A stretch of 64,000 nt of DNA from NCBI RefSeq assembly GCF_004363805.1, contig NZ_SNZP01000002.1, positions 124,001-188,000 on the forward strand, written 5' to 3'. Below are positions 57,013 to 64,000 of this stretch, in pieces (positions within the stretch are counted from its first letter, which is position 1; the number at the start of each line of letters is the position of its first letter). The position numbers and the translations under genes were made by a program. The stretch comes from Paludibacterium purpuratum (GTDB taxonomy: Bacteria > Pseudomonadota > Gammaproteobacteria > Burkholderiales > Chromobacteriaceae). Below the pieces are notes generated by a model. It was not told the origin of the DNA. It ran no database searches and saw only the letters and a program-made list of their open reading frames with translations.

Positions 57013-57918
57013 ATGAAATCGCTCTGGAACATCAAGGCATTCTGTATGGTGGTAGAGCGCAAAAGCTTCGTGATCGCCGCGCGCGCGTTGGGGGTATCCC
57101 CCAGCGCAGTCACCCGTGCGGTGCAAGCGTTGGAAAATGAACTCAACACCCTACTGCTGGCCCGTTCGTCGCGCCAATTCAGCCTGACGCCCGCCGGGGA
57201 ACTGTACTTCGAATCGGCACGACAAATCCTGCACATCCAAGATGCGGCCGACGAAGAGCTATCGCGCTTGCGCGCCACGCCGCGAGGCTGGCTGCGTCTG
57301 GCCGCACCGCAGATTCTTTCGTGCCGCATCCTACCGGAGGTGCTGACAGAACTGACCTTGCACTACCCGGAGTTGCGCTTCGACATCCGCTACAGCGACA
57401 CCACGCTGGACCCCGTACAGGAGCAATTGGATTTGGTCATTCGGGGTGCATTTCCCATAGACAGCGAGCTGATCGGGTACCCGCTCTGGCATTACCGTCG
57501 ACACCTATATGCCAGCCCAGGCTATTTGACACGCCACGGCCAGCCAGCAAACCCGGAGGCGCTAAACGAGCATGTCATCCTGATGCACACCGCGCCGCGC
57601 ATCCTGCGCGCGTGGAATTTCGTCGGCAATGGGCGAGAAATTACCCTCAACATGCGGGCCAGCCACCGACTCGACAACGGCTTGGCTCTCTTGGCCGCGG
57701 TAGAGGCAGGCCTGGGTATTGCGCGCCTGTCCGACTGGCTGGCCGAGCCGCTGGTGGCACAGGGGCGCCTCTGCCGGGTATGCGGCGAGTTTCGCCTGGT
57801 CTCCGCGCGCGGCGAAGATCCGCAGATGCATGCGGTCGCGGCACAACGCCGTCTGCCGGCCCGCACCCGACTACTGATCGACACCTTGATCGCCCACCGC
57901 CCGATACGGCCGAATTGA
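57013..57918 (+). CDS. LysR family transcriptional regulator
   Basis: About 301 residues. The N-terminal winged helix reads KSFVIAARALGVSPSAVTRAVQALENELNTLLLARSSRQFSLT, followed by a periplasmic-binding-protein-like effector domain (about 90-295) with PEVLTELTLHYPELRFDIRYSD. It is of the CrgA/AaeR-like group that often regulates adjacent transporters. The start at 57013 is preceded by GAGAGG; an extension 78 bases upstream covers the operator region and is rejected. Its effector is unknown; the divergent TSUP gene is the obvious target. Confidence 0.9.
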   Translation: MKSLWNIKAFCMVVERKSFVIAARALGVSPSAVTRAVQALENELNTLLLARSSRQFSLTPAGELYFESARQILHIQDAADEELSRLRATPRGWLRLAAPQILSCRILPEVLTELTLHYPELRFDIRYSDTTLDPVQEQLDLVIRGAFPIDSELIGYPLWHYRRHLYASPGYLTRHGQPANPEALNEHVILMHTAPRILRAWNFVGNGREITLNMRASHRLDNGLALLAAVEAGLGIARLSDWLAEPLVAQGRLCRVCGEFRLVSARGEDPQMHAVAAQRRLPARTRLLIDTLIAHRPIRPN

Positions 57919-59601
57919 TCAGACCCAACAAGTCTCCGGCGACTGACTAGCCAAAAATGCCGCCATACGCGGCAGCCCCTTGACCAGCGGCCACCACACA
58001 CAGCGCTGCTCGCGCGCCAGCCGGATCAAGGAACCGGCCCGAATTTCCTCGCCCAAGCCCAGTGCCAGACAGGCCAGTAGCCCCGGACAGCAGTAGCGAG
58101 TCCTGGCCTCTCCCAGCCAACGAGACAGTAATTCAGACGCCTCACCCGGTTGTTGGCATATCGCGCCAACCCACTGCTGCATGATGGCTTCCGGCAAATT
58201 GTCGGGGGCCGCCTGGATGGCGCTGCCCGCATGCAGATGCGCCTGGTCGTGGCAACCCAATTCGGCCATCACCAAAGCGTGCACAGCCTGGAATAATGGC
58301 GCCGGCTGCCCCTGCTCCAGCTGCTCCAGCGCGAAGTCATGCGCCTCCTCATACCGCCCCATGACATACAGCACCCACAACTTCAACAGCCACGCCGGCG
58401 CCAGCCCCGCATCGCGCGCCAGGCTAGCTTGCAGCATATCGAGCGCGCCGTCGTACTCGCTACGCGCGATATGATGCAGCGCGTGGTAGCAACAAACCTC
58501 CGCCGATGCACCGGGCTGGCCTTGCGCTTGGTGCAGCAAGCTGATGGCCACGGATTCGTTATCGCCGGATAGCCGCGTCAGCCAAGCCATCACGCTCAGC
58601 GCGGTGGCATGGTTGGGCGCCAAGCTGAGCGCCTTCTCGAGCGACCGCCGCGCATCGCTGAAAGCGCGCACCGGCCAGACAGCGCCTTGCATGGCCAGCG
58701 CCAGCGATGTTTCGGCCATGGCAACCAGCGAGGGGACATGCAATGGATCCTGCATCAGGCCCATCTGCAGATACTGCTGCGCCATGCTCAAGTCGCCATG
58801 CTCTCGTCGGCGCAGACTACGCCTTGCCATCACATGGGACACCATCACCTCGCCATCGGCCGGCCTGACCGGTTCGCTGCTCGGCTGCGGCAGCCGCGAT
58901 AAAATACGCTCGGCAATCGCGTCCATCTGCTGGCTCCACATCTCGTTCGTGCCGGGCTGGAATGTCTCGCGAAACAGCAGGCTTTGTCCAAGCGCATCGA
59001 CAAGTTCAATGGTCAAAAGACGCTGGTCGCCGTCCTGACAGAATTCGCCGGTCAGGTAGCAATCGAGCTCCAGTTGCCGACACAGCACCAACAAGTCATC
59101 CGGCAAACTCTGCCAGCGCGTCAATACGGCGGGAACCATCGATATGCCCGCATGCAGGCGACTGCTAATCGCATCCATCAGTCGCGCGTGCAGCAATTGC
59201 GCCTCATTGCGCTCCCCATCGCAAAACGGCAGGATGGCAAGCTTGCACCCCTGGGCCTGGTTACGTTGCCGCTGCACCGGCGTCACCGCCTTACAAAAAC
59301 GATATCCTTTGCCGTACACGGTTTCGATGAACCGGTTGTTTTTGGATTCTCGCAGCAGACGGCGTAGCGAATAGATGCAGCGCGTCAGCGATTCGTCGCC
59401 GACCAGATTGTCGCCCCAGACCTTATCGATGATGAAATTCTTGTGCACCAAATTGCCCTTGCTCTCCAGCAAGGTGATCAAGACCTGCAATTCTTTGGGC
59501 GGAATAGAAACATCCTGGCCATGGAAGCTCATCGCACCATTCGCATGCAGTACAAAATCGTCGAATAAATAATCATGAGTCAATACATGATCCCTGTTCA
59601 T
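57919..59601 (-). CDS. HilA-type (OmpR/ToxR winged helix plus TPR) transcriptional regulator
   Basis: A 560-residue cytoplasmic regulator. Residues about 10-107 form an OmpR-type winged helix that closely follows Salmonella HilA as I remember it: FDDFVLHANG, IPPKELQVLITLLES, KVWGD, ESLTRCIYSLRRLLRE, FIETVYGKGYRF. The remaining 450 residues lack a membrane helix and carry TPR-like repeats (about 265-500), the HilA layout and length (553). HilA activates type III secretion genes, and Chromobacterium violaceum has a HilA-like regulator (CilA). No secretion gene is in this window, so its target is unknown. Confidence 0.82.
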   Translation of the reverse strand: MNRDHVLTHDYLFDDFVLHANGAMSFHGQDVSIPPKELQVLITLLESKGNLVHKNFIIDKVWGDNLVGDESLTRCIYSLRRLLRESKNNRFIETVYGKGYRFCKAVTPVQRQRNQAQGCKLAILPFCDGERNEAQLLHARLMDAISSRLHAGISMVPAVLTRWQSLPDDLLVLCRQLELDCYLTGEFCQDGDQRLLTIELVDALGQSLLFRETFQPGTNEMWSQQMDAIAERILSRLPQPSSEPVRPADGEVMVSHVMARRSLRRREHGDLSMAQQYLQMGLMQDPLHVPSLVAMAETSLALAMQGAVWPVRAFSDARRSLEKALSLAPNHATALSVMAWLTRLSGDNESVAISLLHQAQGQPGASAEVCCYHALHHIARSEYDGALDMLQASLARDAGLAPAWLLKLWVLYVMGRYEEAHDFALEQLEQGQPAPLFQAVHALVMAELGCHDQAHLHAGSAIQAAPDNLPEAIMQQWVGAICQQPGEASELLSRWLGEARTRYCCPGLLACLALGLGEEIRAGSLIRLAREQRCVWWPLVKGLPRMAAFLASQSPETCWV

Positions 59602-59997
59602 CGTTCACTTCCACCCAAGAATAAAGATTTTGATCGGATCTGCTCTGCCTTCTGCCAGAACATTCATCTAGGGCAATAATGAAGAGATTGGTAAGAATCA
59701 CATATCGGATGACTCTGAAAGCCATGGTCACGACTGTCAGAATGGCAATGGGCCCGAAACATGGCACAGGTAGATAATGCCGGGCACAATTCGTCTGGAC
59801 GACCGTCGTTTGAAGGACGGCGTGGTTATATACCTGAAAAGCCCATCCAACCCGTCAATGCTTGGCCATTCATATTTGACGTCTCGTCTGGTAAATAATC
59901 ATCAAACAACACTGCAATAGTGCGTTCATGATTGAAGATATGACGCAACCATTGAGGAACATAGGTAAAATCAGATGTCGACTTGACGGAAATTCCT
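59602..59997. other. Gap between HilA-like and nsrR genes
   Basis: About 396 bases, lower in G+C than the flanking genes. It must hold the divergent promoters of both neighbours. TAAAAT at 59966-59971 could be the nsrR -10, but I find no convincing -35. I see no gene or recognised operator. Confidence 0.5.
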
Positions 59998-60450
59998 ATG
60001 AATCTGACTCGATTCAGTGACTATGCGTTACGCGTGTTGATTTACAGCGCCACCGATCCAACTCGGTTGTTCACCATCGCCGAAATTGCCAGTGGCTACG
60101 GTATATCGGAGAACCACTTAATGAAGGTGGTCCATCGCTTGGCAGTGCTCGGCTTGTTGGAAACGGTTCGAGGCAAAAATGGCGGCCTGCGCCTGGCGCG
60201 ACCAGCTTCGCAGATCAATCTGGGCGAGATCTTGCGCCAGACCGAGCAAGGACAACCGCTAGTAGAGTGCTTTGAAGGCGGCACAGGCCAGTGCCGCATC
60301 GCACCGGTCTGCCAACTGAAGCCGATGCTGCAAGAGGCTGAAGAGGCTTTTTACGCAGTGCTCGACCGCTATACGTTGGCGGATATGCTCGGCAATCGTT
60401 CTGCGATCATCCGCTTACTGCCGATCGAACAGCGCGCATCGCACAACTAA
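59998..60450 (+). CDS. nsrR: Rrf2 family regulator, probable NO-sensing repressor NsrR
   Basis: A 150-residue Rrf2 protein. The winged helix contains YGISENHLMKVVHRLAVLGLLETVRGKNGGLRLA, followed by Cys91, Cys99 and Cys105 (ECFEGGTGQC, PVC), the iron-sulfur ligand spacing of NsrR; Neisseria NsrR has a very similar arrangement. NsrR loses repression when its cluster reacts with nitric oxide, inducing nitrosative defence genes. IscR has different cysteine spacing, so NsrR is the better name. Monocistronic, ended by the terminator at 60485. The ATG at 59998 gives the family start MNLTRFSDYALR. Confidence 0.85.
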   Translation: MNLTRFSDYALRVLIYSATDPTRLFTIAEIASGYGISENHLMKVVHRLAVLGLLETVRGKNGGLRLARPASQINLGEILRQTEQGQPLVECFEGGTGQCRIAPVCQLKPMLQEAEEAFYAVLDRYTLADMLGNRSAIIRLLPIEQRASHN

Positions 60451-60484
60451 CGCCCCACCTGTGGGATTAAAACCCCGAAAAGCA

Positions 60485-60512
60485 AAAATCCCAGTCTTTC
60501 GACTGGGATTTT
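60485..60512. terminator. Bidirectional terminator between nsrR and tRNA-Asn
   Basis: AAAATCCCAGTC (60485-60496), loop TTTC, GACTGGGATTTT (60501-60512) form a perfect 12-base stem with T-tails in both directions. Confidence 0.92.
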
Positions 60513-60520
60513 GTATTGGG

Positions 60521-60596
60521 TGGCTCCCCGAGCAGGGCTCGAACCTGCGACCTGCGGATTAACAGTCCGTCGCTCTACCAACTGAGCTATCAGGGA
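60521..60596 (-). tRNA. tRNA-Asn (anticodon GTT)
   Basis: A 76-base tRNA with encoded CCA. The minus strand reads TCCCTGATAGCTCAGTTGG at the 5' end, anticodon stem-loop with GTT, TTCGAGCC in the T-loop and GGGGAGCCA at the 3' end. The acceptor stem TCCCTGA/CTCGGGG-type pairing and all arms are present. Confidence 0.96.
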
Positions 60597-60669
60597 ATTG
60601 CCTGAGAGACGCGTATCTTACTGACCCACATCCCTCATGTCAAGCCCCTTTTGATCGGGGCCTGCCGTT

Positions 60670-63600
60670 TTACTGCTGATCGGGGCGCGTCTCCACCTGT
60701 TGCAATGGCGCGGCTTCCGACGAGGCCGGCGCAGTCTGACGCAGCGCGTCACGACGGCGCAAACGACTGGCCGAATCATCTTCCGGTTGCTCTACGACCG
60801 CCGGGGCACTGGCGGCCCGGGTGTTGACCATGACCAGTTGACCAAGATCGACCGGTGTAGGCTCGGCTGCCTCGTGCGTCGCCTCGACCGCGGCGACAAC
60901 GGGCTCGATCGCAACCACCGCTTCGGAGGCGACAATCGCCTCGACCCGTGTCGACGGCATAAACGCCACCTCCGACTTAGGCTCGACCACCGATTCGGCA
61001 ACAACCTGCTCGGCGACTACCGGCTCGGCTACGACCGGTGCGGCTACGACCGGCTCGGCAACGATCGGTGCGGCAATGACCGGCTCGGCAACGACCGGTG
61101 CGGCAACGACCGGTGCGGCAACGACCGGTGCGGCAATGACCGGCTCGGCAACGACCGGTGCGGCAATGACCGGCTCGGCAACGACCGGTGCGGCGACAAC
61201 CGGCTCGGCCACGACTTCCGGAACCGGACTCAGGGGCAATGGCTTCTCATGCGAAACCGCCTCTTCCCGCACCTCGGCAGCGGCATCTTCTGCAGCCGAT
61301 TCGGTGCTCGCGCTCGGTTCGGAGGACTGCTCGGCACTTTGCTCGGCGTTATCGCGACGACGGCCACGACTACGACGGCGACGGCCGCGTTCGGCGCGCT
61401 CTCCGGACTCCGCCGTCTCGGCGGCTGCTTGATTCACGCCATCGACCTCGACAGGCTTAACAGTTTCGATCTGCTCCTCGTCCACCGGCAACGGCTGACG
61501 GCGACGCGACGGCACATCCTGCTGACGCGGCTGACGCTCTGCGCGCGGCGGCGCGTCGTTCACGGCCTCCTCGCGGTTTTCGCGAGGCTCGCGCTCGCGC
61601 CGCGCACGCGGCTCGCTACGCTCCTGCCCTTGACGCTCATTGCGCTCCGGACGTTCGGTGCGCTCCTGCCGTTCGTTACGTTCCGGACGCTCAGTGCGTT
61701 CCTGCCGTTCGTTGCGCTCCGTACGTTCGCCGCGATCGGAACGTTCGTTGCGATCCTGACGCTCGGCACGCTCCTGGCGCCCCGGTCGGCCCTCTACCTG
61801 CTGCGGCCCACTGCGACGACGGTTGCCATCCTCACCCGATTGCGCGCGACGGTCATCGCGAGCCGGTTGCTCGCGGCGGCCCTGTGCGGCTGCGGGACGA
61901 CGATCGCCGCCACGACGCGGCGGACGCTGTGCTTCGCGCACCTGCGGCGATTTTTTGGCCGGAGCGGCCGGCGCAGCTTCCTCGCTGGCCAGCAAGCCCT
62001 TGAACCAGCCACCCAAACGAGCCAGCAGACCCGGTTCGGCGGCGATGGCGCGTTCGCTCGTGCGTGCGGCGGACTGCGGCGCCGGCTGCTGCGGCGTAAT
62101 GCCCTTGACGGCCGCTTCTTGGCGTTCGACCTTCGGTTTTTCTTGGCCGAAGTTGGTGACAATGTCTTCTTCCTGGACTTCGACGCGGCTATAGCTCGGC
62201 GCATCGCCCAGTTCGGTCAGGTCGTCGTGACGCAGACGAACGATCTTGTAATGCGGCGTTTCCAGGTAGATGTTCGGGATCAACACCACGCTGACGTCCA
62301 GGCGCTCTTCGATCATGTGGATCTCGGCGCGCTTCTCGTTCAGCAGGAACGTAGCGACGTCCACCGGCACTTGGGCATGCACGGCACCGGTGTTTTCCTT
62401 CATCGCCTCTTCTTGGATGATGCGGAGGATGTGCAGGGCCGAGGATTCGGTGCCGCGGATAAAGCCGATACCATGGCAACGCGGGCACGGCTGATGGCTA
62501 GTTTCGCCCAGCGACGGTTGCAAGCGCTGACGAGACAGCTCAAGCAGGCCGAAGCGCGACAGTTTGCCCATCTGAACACGAGCGCGGTCATGCTTGAGCA
62601 CTTCGCGCAGGCGGTTTTCGACATCGCGCTGGTTCTTGGCGCTTTCCATATCGATGAAATCGATGACGATCAACCCGCCCAGGTCGCGCAAACGCAATTG
62701 GCGAGCGATTTCTTCGGCGGCTTCGAGGTTGGTCTTGAACGCGGTTTCCTCGATGTCGGCACCCTTGGTGGCGCGCGCCGAGTTCACGTCGACCGATACC
62801 AGCGCCTCGGTGTGATCGATGACGATGGCGCCGCCCGACGGCAGCTGCACACTGCGAGAAAAAGCGGTTTCGATCTGGTGTTCGATCTGGAAACGGGAGA
62901 ACAGCGGCACCTGATCCTTATACAACTTCACACGGCTCAGGGTATTGGGCATGACGTGGCTGATGAACTGGCGGGCCTGGTCATGAATTTCGTCGGTATC
63001 GATCAGGATTTCGCCAATATCGGCGTGGTAGTAGTCGCGAATGGCGCGAATCACCAGGCTGCTTTCCTGCAAGATCAGGAACGGCGCGCTCTGAGCCCCG
63101 GCGGCGCCCTCGATGGCACGCCACAATTGCAGCAGGTAGCCCATGTCCCATTGCAGCTCTTCGAAGCTGCGGCCGATACCGGCGGTACGGGCGATCAGAC
63201 TCATGCCCTGAGGCGCTTCCAGTTGGCCGAGCAGATCCTTCAACTCCTGGCGCTCTTCACCCTCGATGCGGCGGGAAACGCCGCCACCGCGCGGATTATT
63301 GGGCATCAACACCAAATAGCGGCCGGCCAGACTGATATAGGTGGTCAGCGCCGCGCCCTTGTTGCCGCGTTCGTCCTTCTCCACCTGGACGATGACTTCC
63401 ATGCCTTCGCGCAGCACATCCTGGATGCGCGGACGACCGCCATCGTAGTTCTGGAAATAGGCGCGGGAGACTTCCTTGAAAGGCAGGAAACCATGGCGTT
63501 CGGTGCCATAATCGACAAAGCAGGCTTCCAGCGAGGGCTCGATTCGAGTAATCACGCCCTTGTAGACGTTCCCTTTGCGTTGCTCCTTGCCGACCGTTTC

Positions 63601-63687
63601 GATATCGAGATCGATGAGCTTCTGCCCATCGACAATCGCAACGCGCAGCTCTTCAGCTTGCGTTGCGTTAAATAACATCCGTTTCAT
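60670..63687 (-). CDS. rne: Ribonuclease E
   Basis: About 1005 residues. The catalytic N-terminal half has [19 protein letters not shown], an S1 domain (about 38-120), catalytic Asp residues in SVDVNS and IVIDFIDM, and the zinc-link CPRCHG. It initiates mRNA decay and processes rRNA and tRNA. The C-terminal half is disordered: an Arg/Glu/Asn-rich block ([12 protein letters not shown] repeated, nt about 61600-61770) for RNA or membrane contacts, then about 15 copies of a [10 protein letters not shown] pentapeptide (nt 60991-61215). The start at 63687 has AGGAAAA upstream. Confidence 0.95.
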   Translation of the reverse strand: MKRMLFNATQAEELRVAIVDGQKLIDLDIETVGKEQRKGNVYKGVITRIEPSLEACFVDYGTERHGFLPFKEVSRAYFQNYDGGRPRIQDVLREGMEVIVQVEKDERGNKGAALTTYISLAGRYLVLMPNNPRGGGVSRRIEGEERQELKDLLGQLEAPQGMSLIARTAGIGRSFEELQWDMGYLLQLWRAIEGAAGAQSAPFLILQESSLVIRAIRDYYHADIGEILIDTDEIHDQARQFISHVMPNTLSRVKLYKDQVPLFSRFQIEHQIETAFSRSVQLPSGGAIVIDHTEALVSVDVNSARATKGADIEETAFKTNLEAAEEIARQLRLRDLGGLIVIDFIDMESAKNQRDVENRLREVLKHDRARVQMGKLSRFGLLELSRQRLQPSLGETSHQPCPRCHGIGFIRGTESSALHILRIIQEEAMKENTGAVHAQVPVDVATFLLNEKRAEIHMIEERLDVSVVLIPNIYLETPHYKIVRLRHDDLTELGDAPSYSRVEVQEEDIVTNFGQEKPKVERQEAAVKGITPQQPAPQSAARTSERAIAAEPGLLARLGGWFKGLLASEEAAPAAPAKKSPQVREAQRPPRRGGDRRPAAAQGRREQPARDDRRAQSGEDGNRRRSGPQQVEGRPGRQERAERQDRNERSDRGERTERNERQERTERPERNERQERTERPERNERQGQERSEPRARREREPRENREEAVNDAPPRAERQPRQQDVPSRRRQPLPVDEEQIETVKPVEVDGVNQAAAETAESGERAERGRRRRSRGRRRDNAEQSAEQSSEPSASTESAAEDAAAEVREEAVSHEKPLPLSPVPEVVAEPVVAAPVVAEPVIAAPVVAEPVIAAPVVAAPVVAAPVVAEPVIAAPIVAEPVVAAPVVAEPVVAEQVVAESVVEPKSEVAFMPSTRVEAIVASEAVVAIEPVVAAVEATHEAAEPTPVDLGQLVMVNTRAASAPAVVEQPEDDSASRLRRRDALRQTAPASSEAAPLQQVETRPDQQ
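60991..61215 (-). repeat. 15-base tandem repeat in the 3' part of rne
   Basis: Fifteen consecutive 15-base units. Thirteen (61021-61215) follow CGGYKCGGCWAYGAY with minor change; two (60991-61020) are diverged. They are in frame and encode V(V/I)A(E/A)P pentapeptides, so copy changes would keep the frame. Confidence 0.9.
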
Positions 63688-64000
63688 TTTATTTTCCTTG
63701 CGCGGCACTCACGCAAGGCACAGCAAGTATTTGACGGCCCAGTGGCTAAAATGGGCGCTTTCCGAAAGAAGTGTTTGTATAAAGAACAAAGTAAATCAAT
63801 ATATCAAGCCGACTTCCTGAAGTACGTCACACGGACGATGCATAGTTTTCTATCGCGCGCCGATCCGTCCTGCGTGGACCTTTCGACGGCATGCCGCCCG
63901 TGCCGGGTCAAACTTTGCTATGGCAACCCCTGACTGGCTTATGCATCAGGAGATGGAATACTGGTGAGTGCGCTATGTGTCCAAATGCATTACCATCGCT
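63688..64000. other. Upstream region of rne to window end
   Basis: About 313 bases with no supported gene. It should contain the long regulated leader and promoter of rne, as in other bacteria where rne controls its own mRNA. I find a ribosome-binding-site hairpin (63696-63718) but no convincing promoter. Short plus-strand frames near the end could be the start of a divergent gene, but are not testable here. Confidence 0.45.
63696..63718 (-). promoter_or_regulatory. Hairpin overlapping the rne ribosome-binding site
   Basis: On the minus strand CCTTGCG (63718-63712) pairs with CGCAAGG (63702-63696) around a nine-base loop. The AGG of the AGGAAAA ribosome-binding site (63698-63692) lies in the 3' arm, so folding would hide part of it. 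Confidence 0.55.

Noticed and set aside
60991-61215. Short tandem repeats as a possible CRISPR array
   Set aside because: Units are contiguous 15-mers with no spacers and encode an in-frame pentapeptide inside rne.
60700-63675. 991-codon open frame antisense to rne
   Set aside because: A by-product of G+C-rich codon use and the repeats in rne; low-complexity translation without family match.
63742-63933. 63-codon plus-strand frame upstream of rne
   Set aside because: No ribosome-binding site, no family resemblance, and it lies in the expected rne leader.

Overview
The window (about 62% G+C) looks like chromosome of a free-living betaproteobacterium of the order Neisseriales, most likely family Chromobacteriaceae. 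The reasons are the Neisseria-like sequences of IF-2, S15 and NsrR, the rimP-nusA-infB-rbfA-truB-rpsO-pnp block, the dnaX-ybaB-recR and recA-recX-alaS groups, an arginine succinyltransferase operon of the Pseudomonas aruCFG kind, and a Chromobacterium/Salmonella-type HilA regulator. This placement comes from remembered protein families, not from a database search. Almost all of the DNA is ordinary single-copy chromosome. I see no prophage, insertion sequence, integron or CRISPR array, and one tRNA gene (Asn).

Layout. 1-5.9 kb: a truncated SDR gene, a BASS-type transporter, xseB-ispA-dxs (isoprenoid precursors) and an MgtC/DUF4010 membrane protein. 6-11.2 kb: an AI-2E family permease and DsbD on the minus strand, then an alpha/beta hydrolase, a YbhB protein and an AraC regulator. 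11.3-16.5 kb: a thiolase diverging from a four-gene acyl-CoA catabolic operon across a MerR/LiuR-like operator. 16.7-18.4 kb: two tandem paralogous methyltransferase-like genes, one with a degraded motif. 18.5-25.3 kb: fused anthranilate synthase TrpE(G) behind a clear trp attenuator, then livHMGF-ydcF. 25.7-29 kb: aruC-aruF-aruG. 29.3-38.2 kb: the translation/RNA block on the minus strand. 38.5-43.8 kb: fadD, an ArsC-like protein, dapE, marC and a secreted papain-like protease. 43.9-48.9 kb: recR, ybaB, dnaX, mltB, hrcA. 49.1-53.4 kb: recA, recX, alaS. 53.5-59.6 kb: a stand-alone periplasmic binding protein next to a hybrid kinase with no periplasmic domain, a TSUP exporter with a divergent LysR regulator, and an orphan HilA-like regulator. 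60-64 kb: nsrR, tRNA-Asn and RNase E.

Regulation is the richest layer. RNA elements include a trp leader peptide with tandem Trp codons and mutually exclusive hairpins, a terminator-like hairpin in the rimP leader, a long stem in the pnp leader, and a hairpin overlapping the RNase E ribosome-binding site. DNA elements include palindromic operators at the acyl-CoA locus, the binding-protein promoter, the TSUP/LysR gap and recA. A dispersed extragenic palindrome family sits at three gene ends. The most speculative novel leads are the methyltransferase-like pair, the split binding-protein/kinase module and the HilA-like regulator without a visible type III secretion system.
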